The notes under the pieces were generated by a model. The model ran no database searches. It saw only the letters and a program-made list of their open reading frames with translations, and was not told the origin of the DNA. From positions 47,377 to 111,376 of the forward strand of contig NZ_JAJUBC010000020.1 of the NCBI RefSeq assembly GCF_028683095.1: a stretch of DNA of 64,000 bases, written 5' to 3'. Within the stretch, counting starts at the first letter, position 1. The number at the start of each line of letters is the position of its first letter. Both the position numbers and the translations under genes were made by a program. This stretch comes from Enterovibrio gelatinilyticus (lineage in GTDB: Bacteria; Pseudomonadota; Gammaproteobacteria; Enterobacterales; Vibrionaceae). Shown one piece after another: positions 50,176 to 58,650 of the stretch.

Positions 50176-50658
50176 TCAACTACTCTTATTCGTAATTTTC
50201 GAGGCCGCAACTCCTATCCCTACACCTAAAACAAAGCCTCCAAGCAACTTGAGAGCTGTTGGATTTTCTGAACATGCCGCAACTAAACCCGCACCAACTG
50301 TGCCACCAGTTAAACCGCTCGCTAACTGATTTGATGTGACTTTCGCTCCTGACGCCCACGTTACAAAATGTTCACAATTATTATCTGTGACAGAATACTT
50401 CCATCTACCTATCTGAGTGCGGGCTTTTTGGAGCATTTCATCAATGGTATTAAGAGAACTCACATTACTTACAATTGTCTTTTTTCCTTGGGTAACCACA
50501 TTCCAAGGCTCTTCAATCACCGTGCCATTACGTTTTGTCGCTGATATAAGCATATACAACCCTTGGTCGCACAGTTTGTCAGTAACAATTGACCAGTGTT
50601 CATAGAGTCCAAAATCCGTTGCTACAATATCACCTGGTTTAACACTTAATGTGTTCAT
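50176..50658 (-). CDS. LRAT-domain (NlpC/P60-like) acyltransferase or hydrolase
   Basis: 160 aa from MNTLSVKPGDIVATDFGLYEHWSIV; an upstream start at 50715 is rejected because GGAGTGTT precedes this ATG. LRAT hallmarks are the early His in YEHWSIV and NCEHFVTWA, where the Cys is the nucleophile. The last ~55 residues are glycine/alanine-rich (ASGLTGGTVGAGLV, GFVLGVGIGVAASK), possibly membrane-inserting. Bacterial members have little known function; phospholipid or peptide targets are possible. The 5' box GTGTTATGA may be the tail of a degraded attC. Confidence 0.83.
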   Translation of the reverse strand: MNTLSVKPGDIVATDFGLYEHWSIVTDKLCDQGLYMLISATKRNGTVIEEPWNVVTQGKKTIVSNVSSLNTIDEMLQKARTQIGRWKYSVTDNNCEHFVTWASGAKVTSNQLASGLTGGTVGAGLVAACSENPTALKLLGGFVLGVGIGVAASKITNKSS

Positions 50659-50920
50659 AACACTCCATTGCACATATCTCAGTCGCTTCACAAGACAACT
50701 TATTACAGGAACCAACTCTTGTTTGAAAGGTTGTCAAACCATTGCTTAACTCACTACCATGATATGTTTCGATGTGCATATTGAGAGTTTGATTGACGCA
50801 GCATCGAAAAATTCATACGGCAACATACTCACCCAATTGACCTAGTATAGGTAAAAAAGACCAGAGTCCTTGCTGCGCTGATAACGAAAAAAGCCGCATA
50901 CAATAAAACCAGCTTTCAAA

Positions 50921-51397
50921 CTATGTATCTTTAATCACAATGGTTCTAGCCAATAAATCACCCAAACGTCTTCTTTTCTTACCCAATAGAAATATTGAAT
51001 CAATGAAACCGAGAATAAGACAAAGAAAATTTCTAAAAAATGATTGAATCAACGAACAATATGCACCTGTTTTTTTGTCTATAACAGAAATCTTGAATAA
51101 TCTTTTTCCAATGCTCTTCCCCTTAGGTAAGGCGTCGCTAAAAAGATAGTAAGACACGGAAACAACCAGTGAATAGATACGCACATTCTCTGTGTCTAGC
51201 CCAGATTTACCTAACACGTAAAAACTCCCCATAAAAATCAGTATACTGATCAAAGAGTCTGTCATCTGCGCTAAAAATCGATAATTAAGCGGCGCAGTGG
51301 ATAATTTCCGAGTTTCAAAATTGTGTTCTTTCGGCGCTTTGGCACGATCGAATTCAGCATTAAGCAAACTCCCAATTTGAGGCTCATTTCTGTCCAT
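50921..51397 (-). CDS. RDD-family membrane protein
   Basis: A 158-aa protein with a charged N-terminal ~35 residues and then the RDD domain: NYRFLAQMTDSLISILIF in helix 1, FSDALPKGKSIGKRLFKI in the loop, and LGDLLARTIVI at the end. RDD proteins have 3-4 membrane helices; some were proposed to be ion transporters. Single gene in the array, no clear attC on either side. Confidence 0.85.
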   Translation of the reverse strand: MDRNEPQIGSLLNAEFDRAKAPKEHNFETRKLSTAPLNYRFLAQMTDSLISILIFMGSFYVLGKSGLDTENVRIYSLVVSVSYYLFSDALPKGKSIGKRLFKISVIDKKTGAYCSLIQSFFRNFLCLILGFIDSIFLLGKKRRRLGDLLARTIVIKDT

Positions 51398-51658
51398 AGT
51401 CTTCCTTCAATGTACATTGCGTTGAAATTTAGGGACTTACCCATACCAATTCTGATGAAAGCGAAGAAATTCGTCGTCTCAAAGAAAGCGTTTTAACGCA
51501 CTAGAAAAGAGCGCGACATATCAAAAATCGCGGCGTACTTCGCCAATCAGTCCAATTGAAGTATGCCTTTATCCGCGCTCATCAATCGACCTTTCCCGTC
51601 AGATTGATGTGACATGTCCTCGACATTCATCCCAGTGCTTATTCTTTGTATTTTTGGT

Positions 51659-52075
51659 TCAATTACCTAGTAGGCTAGAAAAAGATTTTTTACCGTTAAT
51701 GCTGTTAATCAACATGATATTTTTTCCTTTTCCAGGTGTCCACCAACTACAATCGGCATAAGAGTCATCCCAAACTCTTTGAGCAAAAAATTCGATGGGA
51801 TCAGGAACAACTAAGTCAACCATTCCTCCCTGAAGCATTTTAACTTTATTATCCCCTTCTCCAATCACAGTTAAACCATAGATAGATAACTCCCCATTCT
51901 CATCAGAGCAAAAGTATGAGGTTTCACCATAAAACGTAGATTCATCCCCTGCTTTCAAGTCTGTAAGATACCGATTTCCGGTATAATTGCCAAAATCCTC
52001 ATATGGAATATCCCACTTAAATCCCGAAAATACAGGAAAGGCCAAGAATAAAAACAAATACAATCCATTTCTCAT
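51659..52075 (-). CDS. Unknown secreted protein
   Basis: 138 aa, not recognised. A signal peptide is likely (MRNGLYLFLFLAFPVFSGFKW, cleavage near 17-18). The mature part is acidic with three Cys (YFCSDENGE, ADCSWWTPG). CSWWTPG also occurs in the broken cassette at 61.2 kb as ASWWTPG. CTCCTAA upstream on the plus strand reflects a TTAGGAG ribosome site. Minus strand in the array. Confidence 0.6.
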   Translation of the reverse strand: MRNGLYLFLFLAFPVFSGFKWDIPYEDFGNYTGNRYLTDLKAGDESTFYGETSYFCSDENGELSIYGLTVIGEGDNKVKMLQGGMVDLVVPDPIEFFAQRVWDDSYADCSWWTPGKGKNIMLINSINGKKSFSSLLGN

Positions 52076-52107
52076 AGTATCTCCTAATTTATAACCTTAC
52101 GTACTAA

Positions 52108-52440
52108 TCATGCCTTTTTATATGGCTTTCCATGTAAGCCAATTAAGTTCCCCAAAAGATCGTCTAACTGGCAAATTGTTATACCGCTTTCAATTTCCAT
52201 TGGGCCACGATACAACTTGACTCCTAGCACCTCAAGACTTGAGATTATTGTCAGATACATCATCAGCTAACCAATACACAACTGTACTTTTCCCCCGCAG
52301 ATACTTCTTCATCTTGCTGAACTATCTCAAAACGAATGTTGCTTCGTTCATGTACTCACAAAAAATGGTCGCTTGCTTAAAGTGCAATACTTCAACTGCA
52401 ATACGATATAAACAGTTTTGTGGCCCGAAAGCAGTGACTT
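52108..52440 (-). pseudogene. Decayed VOC (glyoxalase/bleomycin-resistance-like) cassette gene
   Basis: Two frames together give a VOC C-terminal half. STVVYWLADDVSDN is in one frame, then LGVKLYRGPMEIESGITICQ and LGNLIGLHGKP in the next, ending at a TGA (52108-52110). The frame change lies near 52240. Upstream, an in-frame piece with EVLHFKQATIFCEYMN is possible N-terminal material with a stop. No start is preserved. It is a degraded cassette. Confidence 0.65.
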
Positions 52441-52496
52441 CTCACACAGTCGTCTATTAACCTATTGCCTTGCAAATGCAGAAGGATTCATATGTG

Positions 52497-53042
52497 TTAG
52501 GCATTTCGAAGCCTCGAAAGAACTCTGTTTGAAACAATAAAATCACAGTAGTTTCCTGAAATGGTGGAATCAGGATCAGTTACCACATACTCAAATGAAG
52601 ATTTAATCGGCAGATCAGATACTTCAGGCGCTTTGATGCCAAGCGATCCTAGTTTTGAAGCAACGGAAGTATCTAGAAGCGCTTCGGCGCACGCTATAAA
52701 GTGTAAATGTGAAGAATCGGCCTTATCTCGGCTTTCATCACCATACATGTACTTCATATACTCTAAAGCTTCTTTAACCTTTGGATTAGTAGAACTCGAG
52801 ACAAAGTCATAATGCTCCCAATCAGCTGAATCGTAGCGCAATCCATTTCTAGGATAATCAGAGCTGGTTCTCAATGAGAGTGAAAATTGCCCGAACCAAG
52901 GAATCGCATCGAGTGATATCCCAGTAATCGGAATATCCCCTCGCCAGGTTCGTTCAATATTTTCTATATAACCCTCAGCATCATTTAGTAAAGACAAAAT
53001 CGCCGACGTATAGATCGTTTTACCTTTTTCTATAATTTTCAT
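52497..53042 (-). CDS. Unknown cassette protein
   Basis: 181 aa, not recognised. It is soluble and acidic, with no signal or membrane segment. Features: KTIYTSAILSLLNDAEGYIENI at the start, NPKVKEALEYMKYM in the middle and LPIKSSFEYVVTD near the end. Its stop TAA lies in a perfect GCCTAAC box (52496-52502), the start of an attC whose other half is not found. AAAATG start with a weak upstream site. Confidence 0.65.
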   Translation of the reverse strand: MKIIEKGKTIYTSAILSLLNDAEGYIENIERTWRGDIPITGISLDAIPWFGQFSLSLRTSSDYPRNGLRYDSADWEHYDFVSSSTNPKVKEALEYMKYMYGDESRDKADSSHLHFIACAEALLDTSVASKLGSLGIKAPEVSDLPIKSSFEYVVTDPDSTISGNYCDFIVSNRVLSRLRNA

Positions 53043-53425
53043 TTTTATTAATCACTAAAGATGGTTGTTATCAGAAGCTCTATGCTCAGAGAAAGCGTCG
53101 TGTGTGACGAATAAACACCAAAAATCAATCATTGAAGCCTAAGCCGTTTACTGCAGAATCACACAAGTTAGTACTGACAGATGCTACGATTCAAAAGCGT
53201 GTGTTCAGATACTGATGTGATGGAACGGTCTCATTACGACAAAGCCAAATGGAAATACGACTTTCAAGCCAACACCTTTAGCATCGACGATTTTTCATCA
53301 ATTAACAGCAATATAAGAGACTAACACATTCATCAAGGCTGGGCTAATTATGAGGGAAATTTCAGCACCAGAGTTAAGTATTGGTTTCACGATACTTATT
53401 CATATATATCATTCCCATCATTATG
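53043..53425. other. Region between cassettes with a short plus-strand gene fragment
   Basis: Right of centre, minus-strand GATTTAAC at 53426-53432 overlaps the stop of the next cassette gene. On the plus strand, 53219-53323 can encode a ~33-aa peptide MERSHYDKAKWKYDFQANTF... that looks like a protein tail, not a full gene. It may be the relic of something inserted in an attC. No other content seen. Confidence 0.35.
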
Positions 53426-53431
53426 GTTAAA

Positions 53432-53845
53432 TCATATTTTCTTACATCTAGAAGACAGAAACAGAAAAAACAAACATACTAGTAAGGCAACAATATTCTG
53501 CCATCCTTCAGGAGGGACACCAAAGTTTTTGTGAACATGTAAATAGAAAATTTCATAGTATAAATACCTCACTGTAGAAATAAAAAACACCGAAAGTGAA
53601 ATAACAAAGAACGCTCGCCTCATTGTAAAAACCCGAGACTTACAACCAATGATATTTCCCAAATAAAATAAAAACATCGACAAGGGAAGCATGACAAGCA
53701 TCATACTAACCCCTGCGTATTCACCAAAGCCACGCCCATCGTTTACATTTGTTCCAGCATTTATATAAGCTATTGAAAAAATAGCAACAACCAAACCAAG
53801 AACATATAGGAGATTACAAAATATAACTTTCAATTTTTCGGCCAT
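53432..53845 (-). CDS. Unknown four-helix membrane protein
   Basis: 137 aa read from MAEKLKVIFCNLLYVLGL; GGGTTATT stands before the ATG. A longer reading to 53965 runs into attC and IS110-relic sequence and is rejected. About four membrane segments: 8-27, 43-63, 77-97 and 115-131, with a GRGFGEYAGVS loop. Not recognised. Its stop meets ATTTAAC, an attC start. Confidence 0.65.
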   Translation of the reverse strand: MAEKLKVIFCNLLYVLGLVVAIFSIAYINAGTNVNDGRGFGEYAGVSMMLVMLPLSMFLFYLGNIIGCKSRVFTMRRAFFVISLSVFFISTVRYLYYEIFYLHVHKNFGVPPEGWQNIVALLVCLFFLFLSSRCKKI

Positions 53846-53881
53846 AATAACCCGAACCCTTAGCTTTAAATTTGAAGTGCG

Positions 53882-54232
53882 ACATAACGCATCACATGGG
53901 CCCTCTCTCATGTGAATTTGGAAAATTTTGGTGCCTTTTGAAAACAGGAGGTTCCATGTCTTCAAGAATTCTTTGCGATGTTGCGCTTAGCAAACACCAC
54001 TTCTCTCTACACGCGATTGATTACCGTGGCAAAGTCATTCTTCGCAAGTCCGTTTCTCGCACTAAATCACTACTTTCCAAAGACTCGTTGAAGCAAAAAA
54101 TCCAAAAAAGTCGCTAGCATTCCTTCATCAGAAAGATGGTTGTCATTCTAAATTCGATGCTACCCGATGGCGTCATGTGAAGCGAGACACAGAGTTTGAA
54201 TTAGCTATTGATGCAATAGTCTCGTGTTAGAC
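53882..54232 (-). other. attC site split by an IS110-family relic
   Basis: On the minus strand the left box GTCTAAC (54232-54226) lies 6 bases after the stop of the upstream cassette. The right box GTTATGT (53888-53882) lies 37 bases before the next start. Between them is about 340 bp containing an IS110-type transposase fragment on the plus strand. The pattern suggests the element inserted in the attC. Confidence 0.7.
53956..54117 (+). pseudogene. IS110-family transposase N-terminal fragment
   Basis: A ~53-codon piece starts MSSRILCDVALSKHHFSLHAI (one mutated IS110-type N-terminus: the usual G-x-D becomes C-D-V-A) and continues RGKVILRKSVSRTKSL. An AGGAGG ribosome site lies at the ATG. The remaining ~280 residues are missing. 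Inactive. Confidence 0.72.
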
Positions 54233-54238
54233 ATCTTG

Positions 54239-54655
54239 TCACCACAAACTAACCTTCTTTACCCTCATTAGCTTCCAACATGAAAACATGAAAATTGCCA
54301 ACGAGAATGCAATATGAAACATTGGTATGCCTCTATCCAAGTAATAGGGTTCGCCCATGTAAGAATCGAATACTTTGCCACAAAAATGATGACCCTCAAT
54401 GGTTGTTTCAATGACGAAAGGTGTCCAGAAATAAGTCACAGACATAGAAACCAACAAAGCAATTATCGGGTTAATCCAGATAAATACTGTATTTTCTCTT
54501 CCACGCCAAAGTGTGACCATAATGAGTAAGAACAGAAATGAACCGTACACCATCGAAACATAAAAGCGTCCATCATCTCCCTGCGTACAAGTCCCCGCCA
54601 CTGCACCGAACGAAACCACAAGACCATACAATACTATCAATATCGAACCGCACAT
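54239..54655 (-). CDS. Unknown four-helix membrane protein
   Basis: 138 aa, not recognised. The start MCGSILIVLYGLVVSFGAVAG forms a first membrane helix; others are near 33-50 and 57-77 and at the C-terminus. There is an extracytosolic loop with a TTIEGHHFCGKVFDSYMGEPYY segment. AGGTTAC upstream of the ATG. Right box of the preceding attC (GTTAGGC, 54676-54670) lies 15 bp before the start. Confidence 0.65.
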   Translation of the reverse strand: MCGSILIVLYGLVVSFGAVAGTCTQGDDGRFYVSMVYGSFLFLLIMVTLWRGRENTVFIWINPIIALLVSMSVTYFWTPFVIETTIEGHHFCGKVFDSYMGEPYYLDRGIPMFHIAFSLAIFMFSCWKLMRVKKVSLW

Positions 54656-54669
54656 TTGTAACCTATGGT

Positions 54670-55100
54670 GCCTAACGTTGAAATCTAGCTAACCCGCTCA
54701 AGATTCCTATCCTAAGCAATGAGAAGGACGCGCATCGCCCCTTTTGATCTAATGAATTTCGCCAAAAACCACATTTCAACAAAAGGAAGCAACGATGCGC
54801 GATATTCAAATTCTACAAGATATTCTACAAACTCAGTGTCCCATTATTCATAAAAAATGGCTTCAGTCACTGATACTTGCGAACCCATCCTCTCTCGATG
54901 GGGCTCACCTCACACTCACTAAATTCGGGCGTTCCGTTTACGTCATGAACACTGCTAAACATACCATCAAGCGAGTCGACCGAATGCCTGGCAATGCACA
55001 GTTGCACCGTGAAAAAGACGTTATCTATAAATGGCATACCAGCCATATTGCACGTGCTAATCCTTTGATGTTCGACCGTTTAGGCGGACACTTTGTTAGG
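54670..55100 (-). other. attC site split by an IS4-family relic
   Basis: On the minus strand CCTAAC overlaps the stop TAA of the DUF1040-like gene (about 55100-55094) and GTTAGGC is at 54676-54670. The 400 bp between are IS4-type transposase sequence on the plus strand. Same layout as the split site at 53.9 kb. Confidence 0.72.
54795..55090 (+). pseudogene. IS4-family transposase fragment
   Basis: The N-terminal ~95 residues of a Vibrio-type IS4 transposase: MRDIQILQDILQTQCPIIHK, DGAHLTLTKFGRSVY, AKHTIKRVDRMPGNAQLHRE and WHTSHIARANPL. It is cut inside the attC start. The DDE core (the rest of ~350 residues) is absent, so it is dead. AAAGGAAGCAACG precedes the ATG. Confidence 0.85.
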
Positions 55101-55359
55101 TATTGCCAACTTGAGCACCCTGTCTAATTCGTTCTCTTAGATAATTTATGAATTGATCATCTTCAGTATTAAATAGATCGTAACCTATTTGTGTAAAACC
55201 ATCGGGAGTGGTTGATTCAATTTTTCCTACATTATTGTGATTATAAGAGTATTCACTTTGTAGTGTGTAAATTAATTGCTGAAACCTGATATCAGGATCC
55301 TTCTTCCAGATAATTCCTATCATATCTAAAATTTCATCAATTCTTTCAGGATTTCTCAT
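55096..55359 (-). CDS. DUF1040-like small protein
   Basis: An 87-aa soluble protein. MRNPERIDEILDMIGIIWKK followed by DPDIRFQQLIYTL fits the DUF1040 pattern (M-R-x-P-x-R-I-x-x-x-L...W-x-x-x-P-D-x-R-x-x-Q-L). Function unknown. GGGGAGTATCGAG is its ribosome site, 20 bp after the right box of attC 55380-55478. The stop is in the next attC. Confidence 0.75.
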   Translation of the reverse strand: MRNPERIDEILDMIGIIWKKDPDIRFQQLIYTLQSEYSYNHNNVGKIESTTPDGFTQIGYDLFNTEDDQFINYLRERIRQGAQVGNT

Positions 55360-55379
55360 AATGCTCTCGATACTCCCCT

Positions 55380-55478
55380 ACCTAACGCTAAGTTTACCGC
55401 CGATCTTGACTGCTTTTTTGCACCTCTTCTGAAAAAAGCAGCCAAGTAAAGTGGTCGCGGAAAACGACATGTTAAGAC
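55380..55478 (-). other. attC site, well preserved
   Basis: On the minus strand it starts at CTTAAC just 2 bases after a stop codon and ends at GTTAGGT (55386-55380), about 99 bp. Inside, CTTGGCTGCTTTTTTC pairs with GAAAAAAGCAG(T)CAAG, with one unpaired base, as is typical of folded attC bottom strands. The best example in the window. Confidence 0.88.
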
Positions 55479-55479
55479 C

Positions 55480-55827
55480 TTATAGCTCCAGTTGTTTATT
55501 GTTTACTACAAGGTTGAAATTATCACCGCTTTGAGAGTGTTTCCAACCTTTATCAATTGCCAATTTAATAAAATGCTCAATGTGCTTTGGCGTTATTGTG
55601 GGGTATAAGCCCTTTTTAATTTTATCACCTACAAGGTCGGAGAAATCTAACCAGAAATTTCGGGTCACAAGACCTTTAAGAATTAGTTTTCCAGCATTAG
55701 ATTTTTCACTCTGCACTGTAATATTGAAGTCAAACTCGCCATTATCTTTCCATGATATAGAAATCGCAAAGCGGTACTCAACATCGTCTACCACAATCTT
55801 ACGAGATTTATTTTTAGGTAGTGCCAT
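55480..55827 (-). CDS. Unknown cassette protein
   Basis: 115 aa, soluble. It is of the type MALPKNKSRKIVVDDVEYRFAIS with a GKLILKGLV and ITPKHIEHFIKLAIDKGWK segment. I recognise the pattern from uncharacterised cassette proteins but cannot give a family name. Ribosome site TTAAGGCTC is within the previous attC tail. Stop TAA lies 2 bases before an attC. Confidence 0.65.
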   Translation of the reverse strand: MALPKNKSRKIVVDDVEYRFAISISWKDNGEFDFNITVQSEKSNAGKLILKGLVTRNFWLDFSDLVGDKIKKGLYPTITPKHIEHFIKLAIDKGWKHSQSGDNFNLVVNNKQLEL

Positions 55828-55836
55828 ACTTTAGAG

Positions 55837-55936
55837 CCTTAACTTTCAAACAATGGGCATTTACAAACCCAAACTGATTGAAACGCCTAAGTCACAGCGT
55901 TTCTTTGACAAATGCGACACGACTAAACATCCCTCG
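55837..55936 (-). other. attC site, degenerate start
   Basis: It ends with GTTAAGG (55843-55837) ten bases before the next start. Inside, GAAACGC / GCGTTTC form a hairpin and GCATTTG / TAAATGC another arm. The left box is not clear; the site begins close to the SUKH gene stop. Confidence 0.65.
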
Positions 55937-55937
55937 C

Positions 55938-56483
55938 TCATTCGCTTGATAGATTTATTACCTTTTTGACACGCCGGTCTTCTAACTCCTTTAACTCGAA
56001 GCTCAATAAATCAAAGAAACCACCGTCAAATGACTCGAAGATGTCTTCCTCGTGTGACCAACGGACAATGTCACCTAATTCATTGACACAATAAACATCC
56101 GCATCTCCCATTACTTTTAGAATTGGCACCACTGTGTGGCCCATATCTTTGAATTCAGATGCAGCTATATCAATACGCATCCAATCAGGTGCTTCGTCAC
56201 TAAATGCGTAAGTGGTCAATCCGTACAAAAATGACCAAAAAGGACCGACTTCTCCGACGCTTGCTCTTGGCCAATATTCTTCTTTAACTTCGAGATATAA
56301 ACCTCCAAAGGGGTTAACAGAGTGAGCCACGTACTCCTTTGGAAATTTAACACCGAACTTTTGTGCGAAACCATTTAGCTGGCTTTTGCTTGGAGCACTT
56401 TCACCAGCTGCTACTACATAGTAATCATCACACCAAATTGTGTTCAGCAGTTCCTGAGTTTTGTCCTTTGTTTGAAGCAGCAT
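55938..56483 (-). CDS. SMI1/KNR4 (SUKH) family protein
   Basis: A 181-aa soluble, acidic protein. LNGFAQKFGVKFPKEYVAHSVNPFGG is the classic SUKH start (xLP-xxY-xx...GG), with VVPILKVMGDADVYCVNELGDIVRW and a DGGFFDLLSFEL end. SUKH proteins are often immunity proteins for nuclease toxins, but isolated members occur in integrons. No toxin gene is adjacent. AAGGAATCC before the ATG. Confidence 0.85.
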   Translation of the reverse strand: MLLQTKDKTQELLNTIWCDDYYVVAAGESAPSKSQLNGFAQKFGVKFPKEYVAHSVNPFGGLYLEVKEEYWPRASVGEVGPFWSFLYGLTTYAFSDEAPDWMRIDIAASEFKDMGHTVVPILKVMGDADVYCVNELGDIVRWSHEEDIFESFDGGFFDLLSFELKELEDRRVKKVINLSSE

Positions 56484-56499
56484 ACTGGATTCCTTAGTA

Positions 56500-56582
56500 G
56501 CCTAACGCAGCCATAAACGGCGAGCGCATTTTTTGCGAGTCTAGTGCCCGTAGGGCGCGATATTTAATGGGATTGTTACGCA
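56500..56582 (-). other. attC site
   Basis: 83 bp, from GCGTAAC (56582-56576, containing the stop TAA of the preceding gene) to GTTAGGC (56506-56500), with GCGTAAC / GCGTTAGGC-type outer complementarity and a C/G-rich centre. Confidence 0.82.
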
Positions 56583-57001
56583 CTCAGCTTTGATTCAAAA
56601 TAAGAAGCCAATGAGATACATATTTCAATAACTTGCTGCCCATAGACAGGGAATTCAGCTTCAGCACTTGCAATGCTCATTTTTGAATGTACGAAATATC
56701 GGTGACCAGTTTTTATTTTGAAGCTGTAGTGGCCGAGCAAATCTATTGGTGTAAGTTCGATCAGAAGTTCATCGGGACTCGTTGCACTCAAAGTAGCTTC
56801 ACCAGATAGTGTTTTTTCAACCATCCTTAACTGCTCAATAAACTGCTCCATTTCGGGGCCATCTACCCAAGTTTCCGTCTGGCCTTGCACATATTCCGAT
56901 TGGAAACCAAGCGTTAGCTGGCAATCATATCCAATACCAGCAGTGCCGTGGTCAGAGGATCTTATTTCCAAATATTCTTTATGATTGAATTCGAGCTTCA
57001 T
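56576..57001 (-). CDS. Unknown cassette protein, possibly WapI-like
   Basis: About 141 aa from MKLEFNHKEYLEIRSSDH; the GTG seven codons earlier (VICTRCG) is possible but lies in the attC tail. Soluble. The layout (GIGYDCQLTLGF, then MEQFIEQLRMVEKTLSGEA, then PIDLLGHYSFKIKTG) recalls WapI-type immunity proteins, which I cannot confirm. The stop overlaps the next attC. Confidence 0.65.
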   Translation of the reverse strand: MKLEFNHKEYLEIRSSDHGTAGIGYDCQLTLGFQSEYVQGQTETWVDGPEMEQFIEQLRMVEKTLSGEATLSATSPDELLIELTPIDLLGHYSFKIKTGHRYFVHSKMSIASAEAEFPVYGQQVIEICISLASYFESKLSA

Positions 57002-57023
57002 GCCACACCTAGTGCATATCACC

Positions 57024-57860
57024 CCATAACCAGCAGCCGCGAGCGAAGTGCGCTTTAGACTGTGGCTGTCCAGCCTCGAAGTAGCGATGGTTGATGACCT
57101 TAATACTCATTGAGCCTTCTCCTCCAGCTTAACCCTCGGGCTAAGCTGGAAGGCGACAAAACCAAAACGGAGAAGACTCAATGAGATTTTATAACCAACA
57201 GCATAACTATTACTGCGGCATCGATCTGCATGCACACATTCTTTACGTCTGTATTCTCGACGCAACAGGCAAACTCGTGCGCCACGGTGCGCACCTTAAA
57301 ACCCATGTGTCGAACACGTTTACCCAATACAATGTGCCGTCACCCAATCTCGCCCTTCGCTATCCCTCTTCCAGAGAAGACGTGCGCAACCGCTTCAATG
57401 AACCGGCGATTAACCGCAACATCGATATCGCCCTCAATATGATTGGCTTCTACACCAAAGAACTCCCCCATGTGGAGTGCTTCATCGAGAAAAACGCCAA
57501 ACAGCACAACCCGAGAGACTATCTACTGCTTCAAACTGTACCCGGCATTGGCCGTATTCTTGCGCTGACGATTTTGTATGAGATTGGGAATATTCAACGT
57601 TTTCCTTTCGTTCAACACTTTGCCTCTATTCCCACTTGGTGAAGAGCAAAGCCAAAGCGCTGCCTGCCTTGGCACACAAGTGGCAGGCAGCGGTGAGACC
57701 GCAGTAAGAGACCCTCTATATGTGTTTGTCGTAAGCAACGACTTAATGGCGGAAAAGACAGAACGAAGTAGACGGCTTTGTTGTTCGAAAGCATTGGCTG
57801 CTGACGCAGCCAAAAGAATGCTATTGCGTATTGACCGGAGAAGGGCTCATATGTGTTATA
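57024..57860 (-). other. attC site split by an IS110-family relic
   Basis: On the minus strand TTATAAC (57860-57854) carries the stop of the phosphoesterase gene, and GTTATGG (57030-57024) comes just before the next cassette. Between them is ~820 bp with IS110-type sequence on the plus strand. Near the relic's left end are a CCAGCTTA / TAAGCTGG stem-loop and the transposase start. This is the second IS110-family insertion in an attC. Confidence 0.7.
57181..57642 (+). pseudogene. Internally deleted IS110-family transposase
   Basis: The first ~40 residues are the IS110 DEDD N-terminus (YYCGIDLHAHILYVCILD). Then the frame jumps to the mid-part FTQYNVPSPN...NRFNEPAINRNIDIALNMI and the C-terminal helix-hairpin-helix LLQTVPGIGRILALTILYE. 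The catalytic middle (~100 residues) is deleted, the frame breaks after FASIPTW, and a KALPALAHKWQAAV piece follows further on. Inactive. Confidence 0.87.
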
Positions 57861-58605
57861 AGCACCGACCTGTGGACAAAAAGTGCACCCAATCCTCTCT
57901 GCCTTGCGCTTTAGCAGCGCTCGTTGCTCTTTGGATATCATAAGTAACTCTATCAAACGTTATGTCCCATTTGTCATCAGGCTTTTTCTGCAATGTTGCA
58001 TAAGAAGCCTTTGATGAATAATTCTGCATTGAGTGAATATTAGGCTCATCATCAGTGTAGGCTTGCAGCCCAACACTTCCAGGATTAACAACTATCTGTC
58101 CTGTCGATAACTCAACACATCTTGGGGTGTGAGTATGACCGCAAAGAATGATCGGTGAGTATCTGCCATTTAATAATTTTATTACTTCACGATCAGCTCT
58201 AACTTCTGGCTTACCGGTAACTATATCTTCTAATAAATACACGAGATCATCGTCTGGTGTTCCATGACACGCGTAAATATCAGGGGTTATCTGTAAATCA
58301 AATGGCAACTGCTTCATCCACTCTAATGGTGACCTACCCAAGTCATTTAAGATAAATTTCATTGTTGGGTTTGAGTCTATTTCAGCTTTTGTCGCCTCAT
58401 AAATCTGTCGGTCTTGATTACCTGAAATGGTTATAGCATTCAATGAAAGTAAGTAATCGTAAGTTTCCCTTGGGGCTATTGGACCATATAGAATATCTCC
58501 AAGATTTATAAAATTTGTCACCCCTTTTGATTTTGCGTCATCAACAACAGCTTTAAGCGCGAACACGTTACTATGAATATCAGACAATACTGCAAACTTT
58601 TCCAA
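57856..58605 (-). CDS. Metallophosphoesterase, YfcE/CpdA-type
   Basis: A 249-aa protein starting with TTG (AAGGAG six bases before). All five metal-binding motifs are present: LSDIHSN (residues 7-13), NLGDIL (GD), SGNQDRQ (GN-D type), ACHGTPDD and CGHTHTPR (GHxH). It should hydrolyse a phosphoester or diester with two metals. The C-terminus DWVHFLSTGRCL is complete. Only 46 bp separate it from the DMP19 gene. The family occurs widely in mobile regions. Confidence 0.87.
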   Translation of the reverse strand: MEKFAVLSDIHSNVFALKAVVDDAKSKGVTNFINLGDILYGPIAPRETYDYLLSLNAITISGNQDRQIYEATKAEIDSNPTMKFILNDLGRSPLEWMKQLPFDLQITPDIYACHGTPDDDLVYLLEDIVTGKPEVRADREVIKLLNGRYSPIILCGHTHTPRCVELSTGQIVVNPGSVGLQAYTDDEPNIHSMQNYSSKASYATLQKKPDDKWDITFDRVTYDIQRATSAAKAQGREDWVHFLSTGRCL

Positions 58606-58611
58606 TGCACT

Positions 58612-58650
58612 CTCCTTGTGTTTATATCCCCTGCATTGCTTTGTTAAATT
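58612..58650 (-). other. Truncated attC
   Basis: ATTTAACAAAGC follows the DMP19 stop directly, but only ~46 bp remain before the next start and no right box is visible. It looks as if the right part was deleted, fusing two cassettes. Confidence 0.55.

Noticed and set aside
53432..53965. A 177-aa reading of the membrane protein
   Set aside because: The first 40 residues are read through the attC tail and IS110 relic. A proper start with ribosome site lies at 53845.
57578..57956. Overlapping ORFs of 96-121 codons across the IS110 relic end
   Set aside because: They are composites of transposon debris and the end of the phosphoesterase gene in other frames.
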